Part shown: one piece after another, positions 11,201 to 23,014 of the stretch
Layout: each line of letters starts with the position of its first letter
Numbering within the stretch: position 1 is the first letter of the stretch
Made by a program: the position numbers and the translations under genes
NCBI GenBank assembly: GCA_933228675.1
Contig: OW121744.1
Span: forward strand, 58,113,775 to 58,177,774
DNA: 64,000 bases
Source of the DNA: Stomorhina lunata
Lineage: Eukaryota > Arthropoda > Insecta > Diptera > Rhiniidae
Direction: 5' to 3'
The notes under the pieces: generated by a model
What the model saw: the letters and a program-made list of their open reading frames with translations, nothing else
Database searches by the model: none
What the model was told of the DNA's origin: nothing

Positions 11201-13404
11201 CCTATAAAAATAGGAAATTTTTGACAAAATTTCCTATTAAAATAGGAAATTTTTGACAAAATTTCCTATAAAAATAGGAAATTTTTGACAAAATTTCCTA
11301 TAAAAATAGGAAATTTTTTACAAAATTTCCTATAAAAATAGGAAATTTTTTACAAAATTTCCTATAAAAATAGGAAATTTTTGACAAAATTTCCTATAAA
11401 AATAGGAAATTTTTGACAAAATTTCCTATAAAAATAGGAAATTTTTGACAAAATTTCCTATAAAAATAGGAAATTTTTGACAAAATTTCCTATAAAAATA
11501 GGAAATTTTTGATAAAATTTCCTATAAATATAGAAAATTTTTGACAAAATTTCCTATAAAAATAGGAAATTTTTGACAAAATTTCCTATAAAAATAGGAA
11601 ATTTTGCCAAAATTTTGACAAAATTTCCTATAAAAATAGGAAATTTTTGACAAAATTTCCTATAAAAATAGGAAATTTTTGACAAAATTTCCTATAAAAA
11701 TAGGAAATTTTTGACAAAATTTCCTATAAAAATAGGAAATTTTTGACAAAATTTCCTATAAAAAAAGGAAATTTTTGATAAAATTTCCTATAAAAATAGG
11801 AAATTTTTGACAAAATTTCCTATAAAAATAGGAAATTTTTGACAAAATTTCCTATAAAAATAGGAAATTTTTGACAAAATTTCCTATAAAAATAGGAAAT
11901 TTTTGACAAAATTTCCTATAAAAATAGGAAATTTTTGACAAAATTTCCTATAAAAATAGGAAATTTTTGACAAAATTTCCTATAAAAATAGGAAATTTTT
12001 GACAAAATTTCCTATAAAAATAGGAAATTTTTGACAAAATTTCCTATAAAAATTTTTGACAAAATTTCCTATAAAAATAGGAAATTTTTGACAAAATTTC
12101 CTATAAAAATAGGAAATTTTTGACAAAATTTCCTATAAAAATAGGAAATTTATGACAAAATTTCCTATAAAAATAGGAAATTTTTAACAAAATTTCCTAT
12201 AAAAATAGGAAATTTTTGACAAAATTTCCTATAAAAATAGGAAATTTTTGACAAAATTTCCTATAAAAATAGGAAATTGATGAAAAATTTCCTATAAAAA
12301 AAGGAAATTTTTGACAAAATTTCCGATAAAAATAGGACGTTTTTGAAAAATTTCCTATAAAAATAGGACGTTTTTGAAAAATTTCCTATAAAAATAAGAA
12401 ATTTATAAAAAATTTCCTGTAAAAATAGAAAAATTTTGAAAAATTTCCTATAAAAATAGGAAAAATTTCATATTTTTTTAAAATTTCAAAATATCTTATT
12501 TTTAAAAGAAATGTCTTTTTGATAAAAAAAAAATTTAAATTCCTTTTTTGGAAAATTTTTTAAAATTTCTTATTTTTATAGCAAATTTTCCAAAAAGTTT
12601 ATTTTAAGCAATTGTTTTTTTCATTGTATTTTTTTTTTAATTAATAATTTTCTTTATTTAAATGCATTTGTTTAAAAGTCTCTTATTTTTAAAGAAAAAC
12701 TTAAAACAATTTTCTTTAACTAAGATTTTAATTTTACTTACCTTTGTAGTGAATTTTCTTTATTTATTTTCTTATAAATCACGTTTATTTTTCTTGCAAA
12801 TTTGATAAAATGTTTAACACTAAATATTTTAAATACGCTTTTTTGAGCCTTGTCCATTTTTTTTAACAATATTAACGAAAAATTATTAATGTAATACAAA
12901 TATTTTTGTTAAAAGAATCTATATTTTCTATAATTATCTTTTGGAATACACATAATTTTTTTTAATAGCAAAATTAAAAAAATTTTATTAATATTACAAA
13001 ATTATTTTGTTGAAAAAATCTATAATATCTATTGATACACTTGATTATTTAAACTAAATAATTTTCTTTAGATGAACGAAAATATTTATTTGTTTAATCA
13101 TATATAGGCAGGTATATTCAACGAATTGTATGTGTAGATTTTTTTACGAATATTTACTATATTTTCAACAAAATTTCGTTGTTTTAAAGTAATTATAGTC
13201 ATTTTATAACGAAATTGTATTAAATGGAACGAATTATTTTTGTTAAATTTTAACTCAAATAATTTCTGTAGATTTGAAAAAAAATTGTTCTTCTGAATAA
13301 TTTTTTGTTAGATTTGAAAAAAAATCTACTGATTTAACAATTTATATTCGTTAAGGGTCTACGAAATTTTTTCGTTAATATTACTGACTTTTTTTGGTTG
13401 AGTG
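8276..13404. mobile_element. TA-flanked TIR element (CACTCAACC ends) carrying a satellite array
   Basis: The left end CACTCAACCAAAAAA at 8276 and its inverse TTTTTTGGTTGAGTG ending at 13404 are a perfect 15-bp TIR, each flanked by TA. It interrupts the DD41D relic. The arms (8276-8870 and 12480-13404) are A/T-rich and non-coding with inverted words. The centre is the 32-bp satellite. The TIR start resembles that of the element at 44820 (CACTCAGGGAAAAA, also TA-flanked), suggesting related non-autonomous elements. The TA duplication would fit the Tc1/mariner/pogo group, but no transposase is inside. Confidence 0.7.
8872..12462. repeat. 32-bp hairpin satellite array, about 110 units
   Basis: The unit is 32 bp: the 12-bp arm ATAGGAAATTTT, loop TGAC, the complementary arm AAAATTTCCTAT, then AAAA. 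Each unit is therefore a potential perfect 12-bp-stem hairpin. Most units are identical; divergence rises at both edges (8872-8950 and 12280-12460), as expected of an array homogenised by unequal exchange. Three rare variants (a 15-bp deletion before 9244, CCTATG at 9264, CCTATAAAAAAAGG at 9328) recur exactly 817 bp downstream (10061, 10081, 10145). This equals 26 units minus the 15-bp deletion, so there was at least one multi-unit internal duplication. Open frames here (for example FPIFIGNFVKN repeats) are by-products. Confidence 0.97.
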
Positions 13405-13603
13405 TATGTATTTTATCTACGTTCACTTTTGAAACCGCAAAATAAATAACCCGGTATTTTAAAGCATTTTTTTTTTTGTTGACAAGTCCAAAATGTTTTT
13501 GTATCCAGCTTTTTGAATTTGATACTATTGATAGTTTTATGACGAACTATCGAATTTGACCACTATCGAGTGAGGCTACTATCGTTAGTTTTGCAGCTCT
13601 AAC

Positions 13604-14982
13604 CACTGGGCCCTCCTGCTAAAGAATTTTCAGTTATAATTCATTCGTTTATAGCATTCAAACTGACAACGAAACCAATATCATAATAGTAAACTACCAT
13701 TTTTTCCGCTTGTTTCGCCAGACTGAGCTGCCACAAATGAAAATTATTTATCCCAAATAAATTTATACGTGATTTTAAAGGTCAAATATTGTTTATAATA
13801 TTTGAATTTATTGAATTTCTTGACCAGTTGAGTAAACTAATTTTTAATTATCTATAGAATATTTCCACTCAGTTGGTATTTTCGATTTTAAATAAAATAA
13901 ATATCTATAATGGAAAATCTAATTTTCTAAACGACTTCAAGTTTCAGGTTGTTACAAAATAATCAGACATATGCTAATGATCATATCTAGCGACCGATCG
14001 ACGTCTCTCTGTCTGTCTGTCCATACTTCCACCTTTCTACCCATTCATTTGGTGGTTCTAACTGCAATCAAACTAAATATTCATACATTATGCATTTCAA
14101 CTAATTATCATCTTCTACTTCTACTTACATTTTTGTCTGTCTGTCTTCAAGTCTGCATGTCTCCAATTCAGCTTCTATTTCTGGTTCTATTACCAGTTTT
14201 ATTATTAACTATTTATAATATTTCGAAAATAGTTTATTGAAAAACGATTGTATTTGGAAGAAAGTAATTTTGCCTGACAGCCAACATGAACATTCGATTT
14301 GAATTTAAAGCAAATTGGATGAAAATTTCAGTCCCTATGAACGGAATGACAAAGAAAATCTTGTATGGAAACTGAAGCGTAGCATTAGCCTAATTTTCTA
14401 AAATTATGTTAATATTTTTATTGGTTATACTATTTATAATCTATGTTAAAAATGTTTATGTAAAACTTTAAGTTTTTTCTATTCCATTTCAATTTCTATA
14501 AATTATGATTTGACATTTTACTATTCGGAATTTTAGTTGTACATACAAATTATTTTTATTTCATAGCAAAATATTTTTATATTTTTTTTTTTATTTAATG
14601 ATTTTGATGAGGTGTTTCTGCACATGCGCCGTATTTTTATTAGCCATTTTAGCATTATCATCATCGGGGTTATTGCTATCGTCATCACTGAGTTTTTATG
14701 ATGCTCATACAGTTGCAGTTTTGGTTGTCTAATATTGAAAATTTATATGAAACAACTAAAAATCTATAAAATACTAGTATTTAATAGCCAAACGCATAAT
14801 TTTATTTATTATAGTCTCTCAGTACTTTAGGCGTTTTTTTCTTTTGCATGTATTAGTTAATTATTTTGTAATACCCTACATAATTCTTAAGTAAAATTTA
14901 AATATATCGAAATTTAGAGTAAGTCTCAAAAAATGAAATTAGCTCATTTTTTCTTAATTTTAATCATTCGCTTTAAGGTAGA
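13604..14982. other. AT-rich non-coding stretch
   Basis: No gene or clear repeat is recognised. Short (GTCT)n tracts lie at about 14005-14022 and 14133-14145. A short TCATCATC run lies near 14655-14690. Confidence 0.4.
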
Positions 14983-15515
14983 AACACAATTGGGACGAAT
15001 GACTAATTTCGTCCAGCACGACGAATTCGGCTTTAAAAATTCGTCTTGTATATTCGTCCATTGAACACATTTATGACGAATAAACGTTGCTGACGCCATT
15101 TTTGTTTATTTTTCATTAGCACAAATTACACACACTTTCGTACATATCGCGCACTCACAACATTTGCAAAATTTTTTTTTATTATATTCTTTCATTTTTT
15201 CACAAAAAGAAAATATTTAATTAATTTTATTTGAAATAATTATTTTTTGTTTACAATTTATAAGGTGACCATATTTCACAAAAACACATATAATTTCTTA
15301 TACCTTACAACAGAAATAGAAATGCAGCCACTCTAAACCAGTTTAGTCGTCGTTCGTCTGCGTATGAAATAGAAATAAACCTATCGCACTATTCGATACG
15401 CACGACGTATTTCGTCGTACGCATCTATTGTGAGCACTTTCATATAAACCCATATCTTCTATTTCTAACGACGAATATTCGTTCCGAAAAATTGGTTTTT
15501 CGTCCCAATTGTGTT
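14983..15515. mobile_element. GACGAA-rich MITE
   Basis: The terminal inverted repeat AACACAATTGGGACGAA starts at 14983, with its inverse TTCGTCCCAATTGTGTT ending at 15515. Both subterminal regions are packed with GACGAA/TTCGTC words in both orientations (for example 14994, 15010, 15031, 15055, 15078, 15345, 15404, 15470, 15498), which may be binding sites. It has no coding capacity. The flanking duplication is unclear, so the superfamily is unassigned. Confidence 0.75.
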
Positions 15516-15834
15516 CAAAAACATTTCTATTATGCTAAAATATTTGTACATACACTAGCTGCTTTGAACCGGCGTTGCCTGGGTTGATAGTAAACGATTT
15601 TTACTTTTTTCTGTGCTAACACTTTTTTTAAATTAACAATGATTTTTAATTTTTTAATTGAATTCTTTATTATATCCTTTATACATATATATTTAATTGA
15701 CTTTAGTGAATGACAGTACTCCACATTAATATGTGACTTAAACATTTTCGAAAGCAATGGGCCCATAAATACGAGTATACAACAACATACAGACAGACAA
15801 ACAGATGCGAATATTATTTTATATTTATAATTTA

Positions 15835-16175
15835 TCAAAAAACTATCAAATAATTAAATAGTAATCAAATAACCGTCAAAGAATCGTCGGTCAATCGTGA
15901 AATAATTATCGAACAGTCATTAAAAATCATTGAACAGTCAGCAGTCAATCATCAAGCAACCATCAAACAATTATCAAACAATAGTAAAAAAATCATCAAA
16001 CTACCGTCATAAAATATCCAATTATTCGTGAAACAACTATCAAACAATCATGAAAAATCTTCAAACAGTCATCAATCAATCAACCATCAAACAACTGTCA
16101 AACAATCATCAAATAATCATGAAAAATTTTCAAACAATCACCAGTCAAACTTTTATCAAACACCAATCATATTAC
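15835..16175. repeat. Degenerate ATCAAACAATC minisatellite
   Basis: Imperfect tandem copies of a word of about 11-13 bp (variants of ATCAAACAATC and GTCAAACAATC) fill about 340 bp. Sequence just upstream (15540-15834) and downstream (16176-16610) looks like decayed retroelement tail, with 'ccagccgttctcaagt' at about 16315-16330, but has no diagnostic feature. Confidence 0.75.
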
Positions 16176-16611
16176 CAATATTTGTGCTGCCGTTTTCCGA
16201 ATTTAGATAAATCAAAAAAGAGGGCATAAAAGTGGGCATGGTCAATTTTTCTTTATGTAGAATCCTAACTTGGACTAAAAAAAAACATTTAGAAAAAAAA
16301 TGTCTTCATAGGTCCAGCCGTTCTCAAGTGATGCAATTTTATATAAAAAAAAAGGTAATTTTATCCCCATTTTTCGATTCCCAGGTCCTCCTTGGTTCAT
16401 TTTCAAAAAATTTTAAAGCGAAAAACTATCCAATAGTATAAAAATATCCACATTTGAAACATTAATTAATTCGGTAAAATCGTTTTGATCTTATCATCCA
16501 TATTTGTCAATTTTTAATATATGAGTTATATGGGAGACGTCACGCCCAATTGAGATTTCAGAAAAAAACCTTCCCTATTTTAACCACCGGTCACACCTTC
16601 CCATACTGTTG

Positions 16612-16913
16612 AACTTTTTTACGCAACACACGTCATTCTGCTAGATCACATTCCTTTGTGGTCGATTGGCCGGTAGACCGAACAACACACTACAGAGAAA
16701 ATTCGTTCTTTAGTCGTACAGTTCGTATGTGGAATTCGCTTCCCGCAGAAATTTTTCCTGCTAGTTGCAATATTGGTAAATTCAAATCAAATGTCCACAA
16801 ACACTACTCCATCTATCCTCCTTCCCATAACCTATTTTCCTAGTTCCAACACAATGCATCGCATAGGTAGGGGTCATCCCCTGAGTGCTGGTTCTAAGTT
16901 AAACAAAAAAAAA
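16612..16913 (+). pseudogene. Jockey-type LINE ORF2 C-terminus and poly-A tail
   Basis: An open frame reads FLRNTRHSARSHSFVVDWPV, then DRTTHYRENSFFSRTVRMWN, SLPAEIFPASCNIGKFKSNV and HKHYSIYPPSHNLFS. This RMWNSLP...FK.NV.KHY region is the conserved C-terminal end of Jockey-clade reverse transcriptases. The same segment occurs in minus orientation at 47.48-47.75 kb. The copy ends in an A-rich run at 16903-16913, the expected LINE 3' terminus. It is 5'-truncated, as is usual for these retrotransposons. No catalytic RT residues are included. Confidence 0.85.
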
Positions 16914-18543
16914 ACGATATATATTCTGAATCCTTATGAAATTCTAAGACGATTGAGCGATTTCCGTTTGTCTGTCTGTTGAAATCACGATAACGCCTAA
17001 ACGAAAGGAGCTAGCTCACTGAAACTTAGTAAAAACATTCTTCATCTCTGAGAAAATTTTTGTATTGAAAATGGGCAAAATGGGTTGACATTTGACGATA
17101 GCTCCCGTATAACCTCGCCTATGCTATATAAAAGTTTTGCCTATATAGAAGTTTGTCTATAGAAGTTTTGCCTAAGCCTTAGGCAGCATATAAAATTTCA
17201 TCAAAATCGGTTCACATTTAACCATAGCTCCCATACAAAAAACTTACGGAAACAGCCATAATTTCACCTAAAATACACTAAAATGCCAATAAATCTAAAA
17301 CTATAACAGATACAACCACTAAATTTAGCACGAGGAGGTCTTATGTCAATGCCAACCAGTGTGCAAAATCGGTCACCATTTGGCCATAGCTCCCATATAA
17401 AAAACTTACGGAAGCACAAAAATACAAAAAGAAAAATACCCTTTTCTTGTCCGTCTGTCCGTCAGATAAAAGCGCGATAGCGTCTTAACGAAAAGGGCCA
17501 CAGCAACAAAATTTTACGAAAGGAAATTTTTTACGAATGCCAGCTAGTGTGCAAAATTTTGTTACAATCGGTTACTATTTGACATTAGCTCCCATATAAA
17601 AAACTTAAGGAAACACAAAAATACAAAAAGAAAAGGGGGTTTATGTCCGTCTGTCCGTCAGATAAAAGCGCGATAGCGTCTTAACGAAAGGGGCTACAGC
17701 AACAAAATTTTACGAAAGGAAGTTTTATGTGAATGTCAGCCAGTGTGCAAAATTTTGTCACAATCGGTCACCATTTGATCATAGCTCCCATATAAAAAAC
17801 TTACGGAAACACAAAAATACAAAAAGAAAAGGGGGTTTATGTCCGTCTGTCCGTCAGTCAAAAGCGCGATATCTCCTTAACTACAAGAGCTAGAGAGACA
17901 AAATTTTACAAAAGCATTTTTAATATGTTATAGAAGTTGTTACTAAAAATGGGCAAAATCGGTTGTAATATCTATGACAACTTAATTTAGAACAGAGAAG
18001 TTTTATGCAACTTTTGGTCAGTATGCCAATTTTTATAGGAATCGGTCCATATTTGACCATAGCTTTCATATAAAACCCGGAAACTACAAAAATGCCACAA
18101 ACGGTTAAATTATAAACTGTGACAGCTATGGCCACTAGATTTTGACCAAGTAAACTTTATATAATTTTGTGACAATCGGTCGACGTTTGGCTATCATCCT
18201 CTTTTTATATCTACAATCAAAAAGATTTGGAGGTACATTACGTATTTTAAGATTGCACCTTCGAAATTAGATAGCTATCAATCAATGTTAAGTCCAGACT
18301 TTATATACGGTAGATGCATAAGGAACTCCTAACAAAAGATATGAACCTGTCGTGTCACTATCATGTTGGTCTTAACTACAACTAAATGTTGAACTATACT
18401 AACTATACTACTGCAACTGAATTTAGTCCAAATATTTACCCAACAAAACCACATTTGGTCAACATTTTGAATAAGCTGCACTCTCCTACAACTGGGGTGG
18501 GTATATAAGATTCGACACAGCCGAATATAACACTTTTACATGT
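16914..18543 (+). mobile_element. Hairpin-ended (DINE-1/Helentron-like) element with 196-bp tandem repeats
   Basis: It starts abruptly after the LINE tail inside sequence matching 43110 onward (CCTTATGA, then GATTGAGCGAT and a (GTCTGTCTGTTG) tract). The centre holds about three tandem units of 196 bp, with GTCCGTCTGTCCGTCAG at 17449, 17645 and 17841, each followed by AAAAGCGCGATA and later ATAGCTCCCATATAAAAAAC. The 3' end has GGTGGGTATATAAGATTCG, with GACACAG and CCGAATATAACAC. Intact copies have a hairpin ATTCGGC-ACA-GCCGAAT; here one arm is mutated (ATTCGAC). It is non-coding. The family label rests on layout. Confidence 0.65.
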
Positions 18544-18936
18544 TTTCATTTTGAATCATATGTGTTCTAATATTTGCTAAGAATTTAGTCTTATACTACT
18601 TAAGACTTTCCTGTCGGAAGATTTTTTTTTTCACTAAGATTTGTCTTTTAGTAAATTTTTTGATACATAAAAGGACTTTCGTATGTATTTTTAATAAAAG
18701 TCCTTTCTGTCTATCTCTAAAAATTTTGTCGTAAAATAGGATTTTTGTCTTAAACTAATATTAACTCTTTCGTCTTTTACTAAGGCTTTTTTCTACAATT
18801 GGACTAGTATACATTTACGCTTTCATTTTATACTAAAACTTTCGTCATATGGGCAAATCCGAAAAAACTTAGACCAAGGACAAAATTTTAAAACTGTCAA
18901 AATCGCGTATTTGTGTTTATGGAAAAATTTACCATA

Positions 18937-20228
18937 AGGAGTGTTCTAAAAAAAATATGCATTTACTATTTTCGACAAAATTTATCCATAATGCAAGAAA
19001 TAATTTATTTTTTGATCAAGTTAGTTTCTATAGATATGTCAGATACTATTATTTTAGAAATTATTAATTTTCAATAGTTATTTCAATCAAAATGGACTGC
19101 GAAAAAAAGTTCGTGAAAATATAATTAAAACTTTTCAAAAAAATCCGTCATGGACTTTTAAAAAAATAGCTAAAAATTTGAAAGTTGACCCTCGACCCTA
19201 ATACCATCAGACGGTATAAGGAAAACCTGAGCATTGAAAGAAAACCTGGATCAGGGAGGAAAAAAGGTCCTACAGATATTGGTAAGGCAAAATAAGTCGA
19301 GCGACTCTTTCGAAGATCTCCTAACACTTCTTCATGAAAAGCAGCTCGTACGGTGAAATGTTCTACGAATTTTGCACATAGAGTCAAAGCTTATGCTGGA
19401 CTGAAGACATACAAAGTCCAAAAGGTTCCAGATCGCAATGCTATAAAGAACTTAGAAGCAAAAAAACGAGCGAAAAAAATTGAAGTCTGATTTTATAAAA
19501 AAATACACCTGTTGTGTAATGGATGATGAAACATACGTACTGGCAGACTTTTCTTAACTTCCTGGTCAAGATTTTTATGTTGCTGATAAACGGGGCAATG
19601 TTCGGCAAGAGTTTCGCACAAAAAAACAAACAAAATTCCCTAAGAAGTTTCTCGTGTGGCAAGCTATTTGCATTTGTGGCAAAAGAAGTAAAGTATTTGT
19701 GGCATCTGGCACAATAAACACAGAAATTTATATAAGGGAGTGCCTACAAAAACGGTTGTTACCCTTTTTAAGAGAGCACAGAGTGACTACATTTTTTTAG
19801 CCCGATTTGGCATCATGCCATTATGGAAAAAAGGCACTTGAGTGGTACTCAAAGAATAATGTCATTTTTGTACCACGAGAGGCAAATCCACCTAACTGTC
19901 CAGAACTTCGGCCTGTGGAAAGGTATTGGGCTCTGGTAAAAAAGGAATTGAAGAACACAGGAAAGATTTCCAAGAACATGTCCGATTTTAAGCGCAGGTT
20001 AAACACATGCTCCAAAAAGGTATCAGAAGCAACTGTAAAATCTTCAATGGGAGGGTTTCCGAAAAAAGTCGATAATTTTGCAAAACACGAGTACTAAGTA
20101 AACATTTTAATGCTAAATGATTTTGTATAATATGTCATTATATTTGCGTATTTTGTAGAGTTTTTATATTAAAAGGTTTGATTTTTATTTAAGAAAATCC
20201 AACTACAAATTTTATTTAGAGCACTCTT
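18937..20228 (+). mobile_element. DD37E Tc1/mariner transposon, inactive
   Basis: The ends AGGAGTGTTCTAAA (18937) and, inverted, AAGAGTGCTCTAAA (from 20228) are flanked by TA, and the length is about 1.29 kb, all typical of Tc1/mariner. Comparison with copy 2 of element Y, which has AATTTATCCTTTAG uninterrupted at about 56250, confirms the insertion point. The transposase relic is described separately. Confidence 0.85.
19098..20097 (+). pseudogene. Tc1/mariner-superfamily transposase, DD37E type, degenerate
   Basis: The frame begins KVRENIIKTFQKNPSWTFKK (helix-turn-helix region). It shifts after KVDPRP to NTIRRYKENLSIERKPGSGR, then carries the catalytic blocks CCVMDDETYV, PDLASCHYGKKALEWYSKNN and NCPELRPVERYW. 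All three acidic positions (D, D, E) are visible, with 37 residues between the second D and the E of PVE, hence DD37E. A TAG stop sits where W precedes PDLAS. Other stops follow KAK and ADFS, and there are several frameshifts. The last 96 codons (19807-20097) are open and end in a natural stop after FAKHEY. It once catalysed cut-and-paste transposition and is now dead. Confidence 0.85.
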
Positions 20229-21897
20229 TATATCGATCCTTTAGAAAATATAATGCATACAATTTGTGATTGCTCCCCTCGTGAATGGCAGGTCTTTATT
20301 TGCACCCATGTCGAATTTTTATTCATTTTTTTAAAATAATAGGTTTTTAAAAAGTTCATAAAAATCGCAAAAACATCCACTTAGGTATCAAGTTTCAGTA
20401 GGGGCTAAAAGTCTGCTTAATTGTTTACAATTAGATGTAAAAGTTCCCATCAGAAATAATTGAGGTGATATAAATAACGTCAAGTTAAAAAGGTATCTCA
20501 GTGTGTAGCGTCCGTCACAGAAATAAAGGTTTTTGTAATTTGTCTAGTGCAAATTTTCTTTTTCCTCCAATTGAACTTGATTCGTAAAGAGAACTTATAG
20601 TATGCTTAACATTAGGCTAAAAATATATAATTGTTTATATAGCATTTTACAAAATAATATGTAAAGGAAAGTGTATAGCGTCCGTCACATTATATGTTTT
20701 TAACAAAATAATATTTATTAAATACAAAATTTACGAACACATGTCTGTCTTATTCATAAAGCAATAACATTGTCTATATCCACAGATTAAATTGAAGATA
20801 TTAGGTGTTAAAAAATATACAGTGGGGCAAATTTGATGATTTTGAAATTTGATTTTTTTTTTGGGACACTCTAATAGCTAGCCTCAGCATTCTTTCGACG
20901 AAAAATAAGATGTAAAAAATGTAAAACTTTAAATAAATATATGTATTTAGCCGTTTTGTGATATTAAATTGTGCCCAAAAAATCGCATTTTAACGCGAAC
21001 ATGAAAAGGAAGGAGATGATATTCGAGAACAAATATACCATTTTTATCACTGATTAACGAATCCTTAAAAAAAATATGAAATATGATTTTTTTCCCAATA
21101 AAAAACATTCAAGTAAAAACTGTATCGTCCGTCACGTAGCGTCCGCAACAGTACATTTATGGATTTTTAGTGAAACTGGAAACTTTCAAATATTTTATAA
21201 AAACTGTTTTGCAATCCTCTGATTTTCCTCTATCTTCAATTCATTTAAAATTATTATCTTACTATGACCGATTTGATGAAAACTATAGAAACACGTGTTG
21301 AAAAAAGTCACTTCCATTTTTTGTAGCGTCCGTCACAGCGCTTTAAAAGCGAATATCTTTTTCCTCGAAAACACATATGTAAACTAACAAACGCCATTCG
21401 ATAGCACAATCGATGGGCTAATATTCTCTGAAATCTGTGCAAAGATATCTAGTGTAGAACGACAATGGGATACATTTAAGCACAACAAAATCCGAACAAA
21501 TGTATCGTCCGTCAAGCAGGATTTGCCCATATACATAAATTGTTTTCATATGATTTTGGTCATACGCTTAAGCTTTTGTCTTAAACAAAGACATTGTTTT
21601 CGTATAGTTAAATACTGAAGCTTTAATATTATACTAACACTATAATTTCCCAGTAAAACTTTTCATTACTAAATAATGAGTTAAACAGTTAAACTATTGA
21701 ACACGAACTACTTACTCATTCGCTGTTTAAGTCATTACATTAACATGGGGATGTCATTGGAGGCAAGTACTTACCAATTGCAGAAAAGTAATGACTTGGG
21801 TAAGCAATTTGAAAGCAACAACAACAACAGCAACAACTTTTTTGTTGTTGTTTTATTAAAAACATATATTTTTAAACGAAATACAAATTTTTTTTTA

Positions 21898-21970
21898 TGA
21901 TCCCATGGGGGCTCGAACCCAGACCCTCCGACTGCTAGGCAGAGACTCTTCCACTGAGCTACTTCATATG
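21898..21970 (-). ncRNA. tRNA-like sequence in element Z copy 1
   Basis: The minus strand reads TAGCTCAGTGGAAGAG (box A, close to TRGCNNAGYNGG) and, 30-odd bases on, GGTTCGAGCCC (box B, matching GGTTCGANNCC). Between them an anticodon-like loop CTAGCAG (AGC, alanine) is framed by an imperfect stem. Acceptor arms do not pair and the T stem pairs only partly, so this is a tRNA-derived relic or promoter, not a functional tRNA. The other Z copy has it unchanged at 53669-53740. Confidence 0.6.
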
Positions 21971-22782
21971 TTGGAAACTTAGCAGCTTATAATTAATATA
22001 AACAATTTTTATTTTTAGATCCAAAATCATGTGAAAATAACTTTGTTTTTCCCTGCTTTTTGCTTTGTTGTAATTTTTGGAAAAATATTTTTATACGATT
22101 TTTTGTAATTATTTTAAAACTTTTTTAAAATTATTTTAAAACTTAAACAATTTAAATCTTCTTTTTTGCATAAGTTTTTACATAAGATTGACTCTTACTT
22201 ACTTAAATGTTACAACCTGTTAAGGTCAAAGTCCGAGCATATTTTAGAATTCCATGGATTTCGATCTTGTGCGAATATTCTCCAATTTTATAGGCCAAGC
22301 TTTGAAAAATTTTCCTCTACTTGGTCTTTCTATCGAAGTTTCGGACATCCTCCTCTAACATTAGGTAGTGGGACATTTCAATTCTAATTTTATCCTCTTC
22401 ATTGTATTTTTTTTCAAGAGAGGGTTACTAGCCCGTAATCCTAACCCATTTTTATCGATCTTATGGGACAACTCTCGGAACATGTTAACTCACAATATTA
22501 ATGGGTGTTAAACTATCTCCCCGAGTGATACCATGAGGAAGTGTGTGTCCACAGTTGAGATGAAGGATGACCCAGATAAGTTGGGCTTACCAAGTTAAGA
22601 CCAATTAGAATCGTGTTTGGTATTCAACATCCCCTATATAATCAAAATTGACTCATGATGGTATTTTTTCATTAACGTGAGTTAGTTTTACAAATTTTTT
22701 TACAGAAGATAATATTTAAGTTCTTAAAATTCAAAAATCATTTAAAAAGACTCTTTTAATAAAAAAAAAAACTAAAAAAAAT

Positions 22783-22816
22783 TGTTGCCCTTGGTGGGAT
22801 TTGAACCGGGGACATT
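22783..22816 (-). promoter_or_regulatory. Second box-B-like (tRNA T-arm) segment in element Z
   Basis: The minus strand contains CCCCGGTTCAAATCCCACC, with an exact box B consensus (GGTTCAAATCC). No matching box A was found at the right distance. It is kept, with slight changes, at about 54560-54594 in copy 2. It could be part of a second tRNA-derived unit. Confidence 0.4.
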
Positions 22817-23014
22817 CAGTTTAAATTACCATCTTAATTACAAATAAGTACTTCTGTAATAACTTATTATTTATTCGGATGTTATGTTGTAGTCGTTACA
22901 AGGTAACCAGTTATCAGAGTACTTGCCATTACCAAAGTTTTGCTGGGTTTATTAACTTTTTAAAGATAACCTTCTCTATCTTCCTATCTTTGTTTAAAAA
23001 TTTGAAATTTCCTT

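Larger units (their letters stand above)
7248..13603. mobile_element. hAT-like TIR element enclosing a nest of other elements
   Basis: The left end TAGAGCTGCAAAACT at 7248 recurs inverted (AGTTTTGCAGCTCTA) ending at 13603. Subterminal CGATAGTA/TACTATCG words lie on both sides. TAGAG fits the loose YARNG start of hAT ends. No clean 8-bp target duplication is visible (about 3 of 8 bases match), so either the ends have decayed or the pairing is not original. Nothing inside encodes a hAT transposase. The interior is a Jockey endonuclease relic, a DD41D transposase relic and a satellite-carrying TIR element. Confidence 0.5.
18851..21528. mobile_element. Element Y, copy 1 (GGGCAAATCC ends), split by a DD37E transposon
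   Basis: The 10-bp TIR GGGCAAATCC starts at 18851 and its inverse GGATTTGCCC ends at 21528. Both ends are flanked by ATAT, a possible 4-bp target duplication. Without the insertion at 18937-20228 it is about 1.39 kb, close to copy 2 (56.8-58.2 kb). The right two-thirds repeats GTAGCGTCCGTCACAG-type words at about 20508, 20670, 21124, 21137, 21325 and 21503. The same words recur at matching places in copy 2. There is no reading frame of note, so it is non-autonomous. I do not recognise the family. Confidence 0.75.
21649..22947. mobile_element. Element Z, copy 1, with tRNA-like segments
   Basis: The terminal inverted repeat CCCAGTAAAACTTT at 21649 pairs with AAAGTTTTGCTGGG ending at 22947. The 1.3-kb body is nearly identical to 53424-54724, apart from small indels, so both copies are recent. 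It has no credible ORF. Target-site duplication is unclear (TTT on both sides here). The body carries two minus-strand stretches resembling pol III promoter parts of tRNAs. Superfamily unassigned. Confidence 0.8.

Noticed and set aside
8872..12462. CRISPR-like regular array
   Set aside because: Units are identical head-to-tail with no unique spacers, and the context is a eukaryotic genome. It is a satellite.
7248..13603. Firm hAT assignment for the outermost ends of the nest
   Set aside because: The TIR is clear, but the flanking 8-mers match at only about 3 of 8 positions and there is no hAT coding sequence. It is kept only as hAT-like.
21898..21970. A functional tRNA-Ala(AGC) gene
   Set aside because: Box A and box B are good, but the acceptor arms do not pair, the T stem is only partly paired, and the anticodon stem has a mismatch. 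It is embedded in a repeated transposon.
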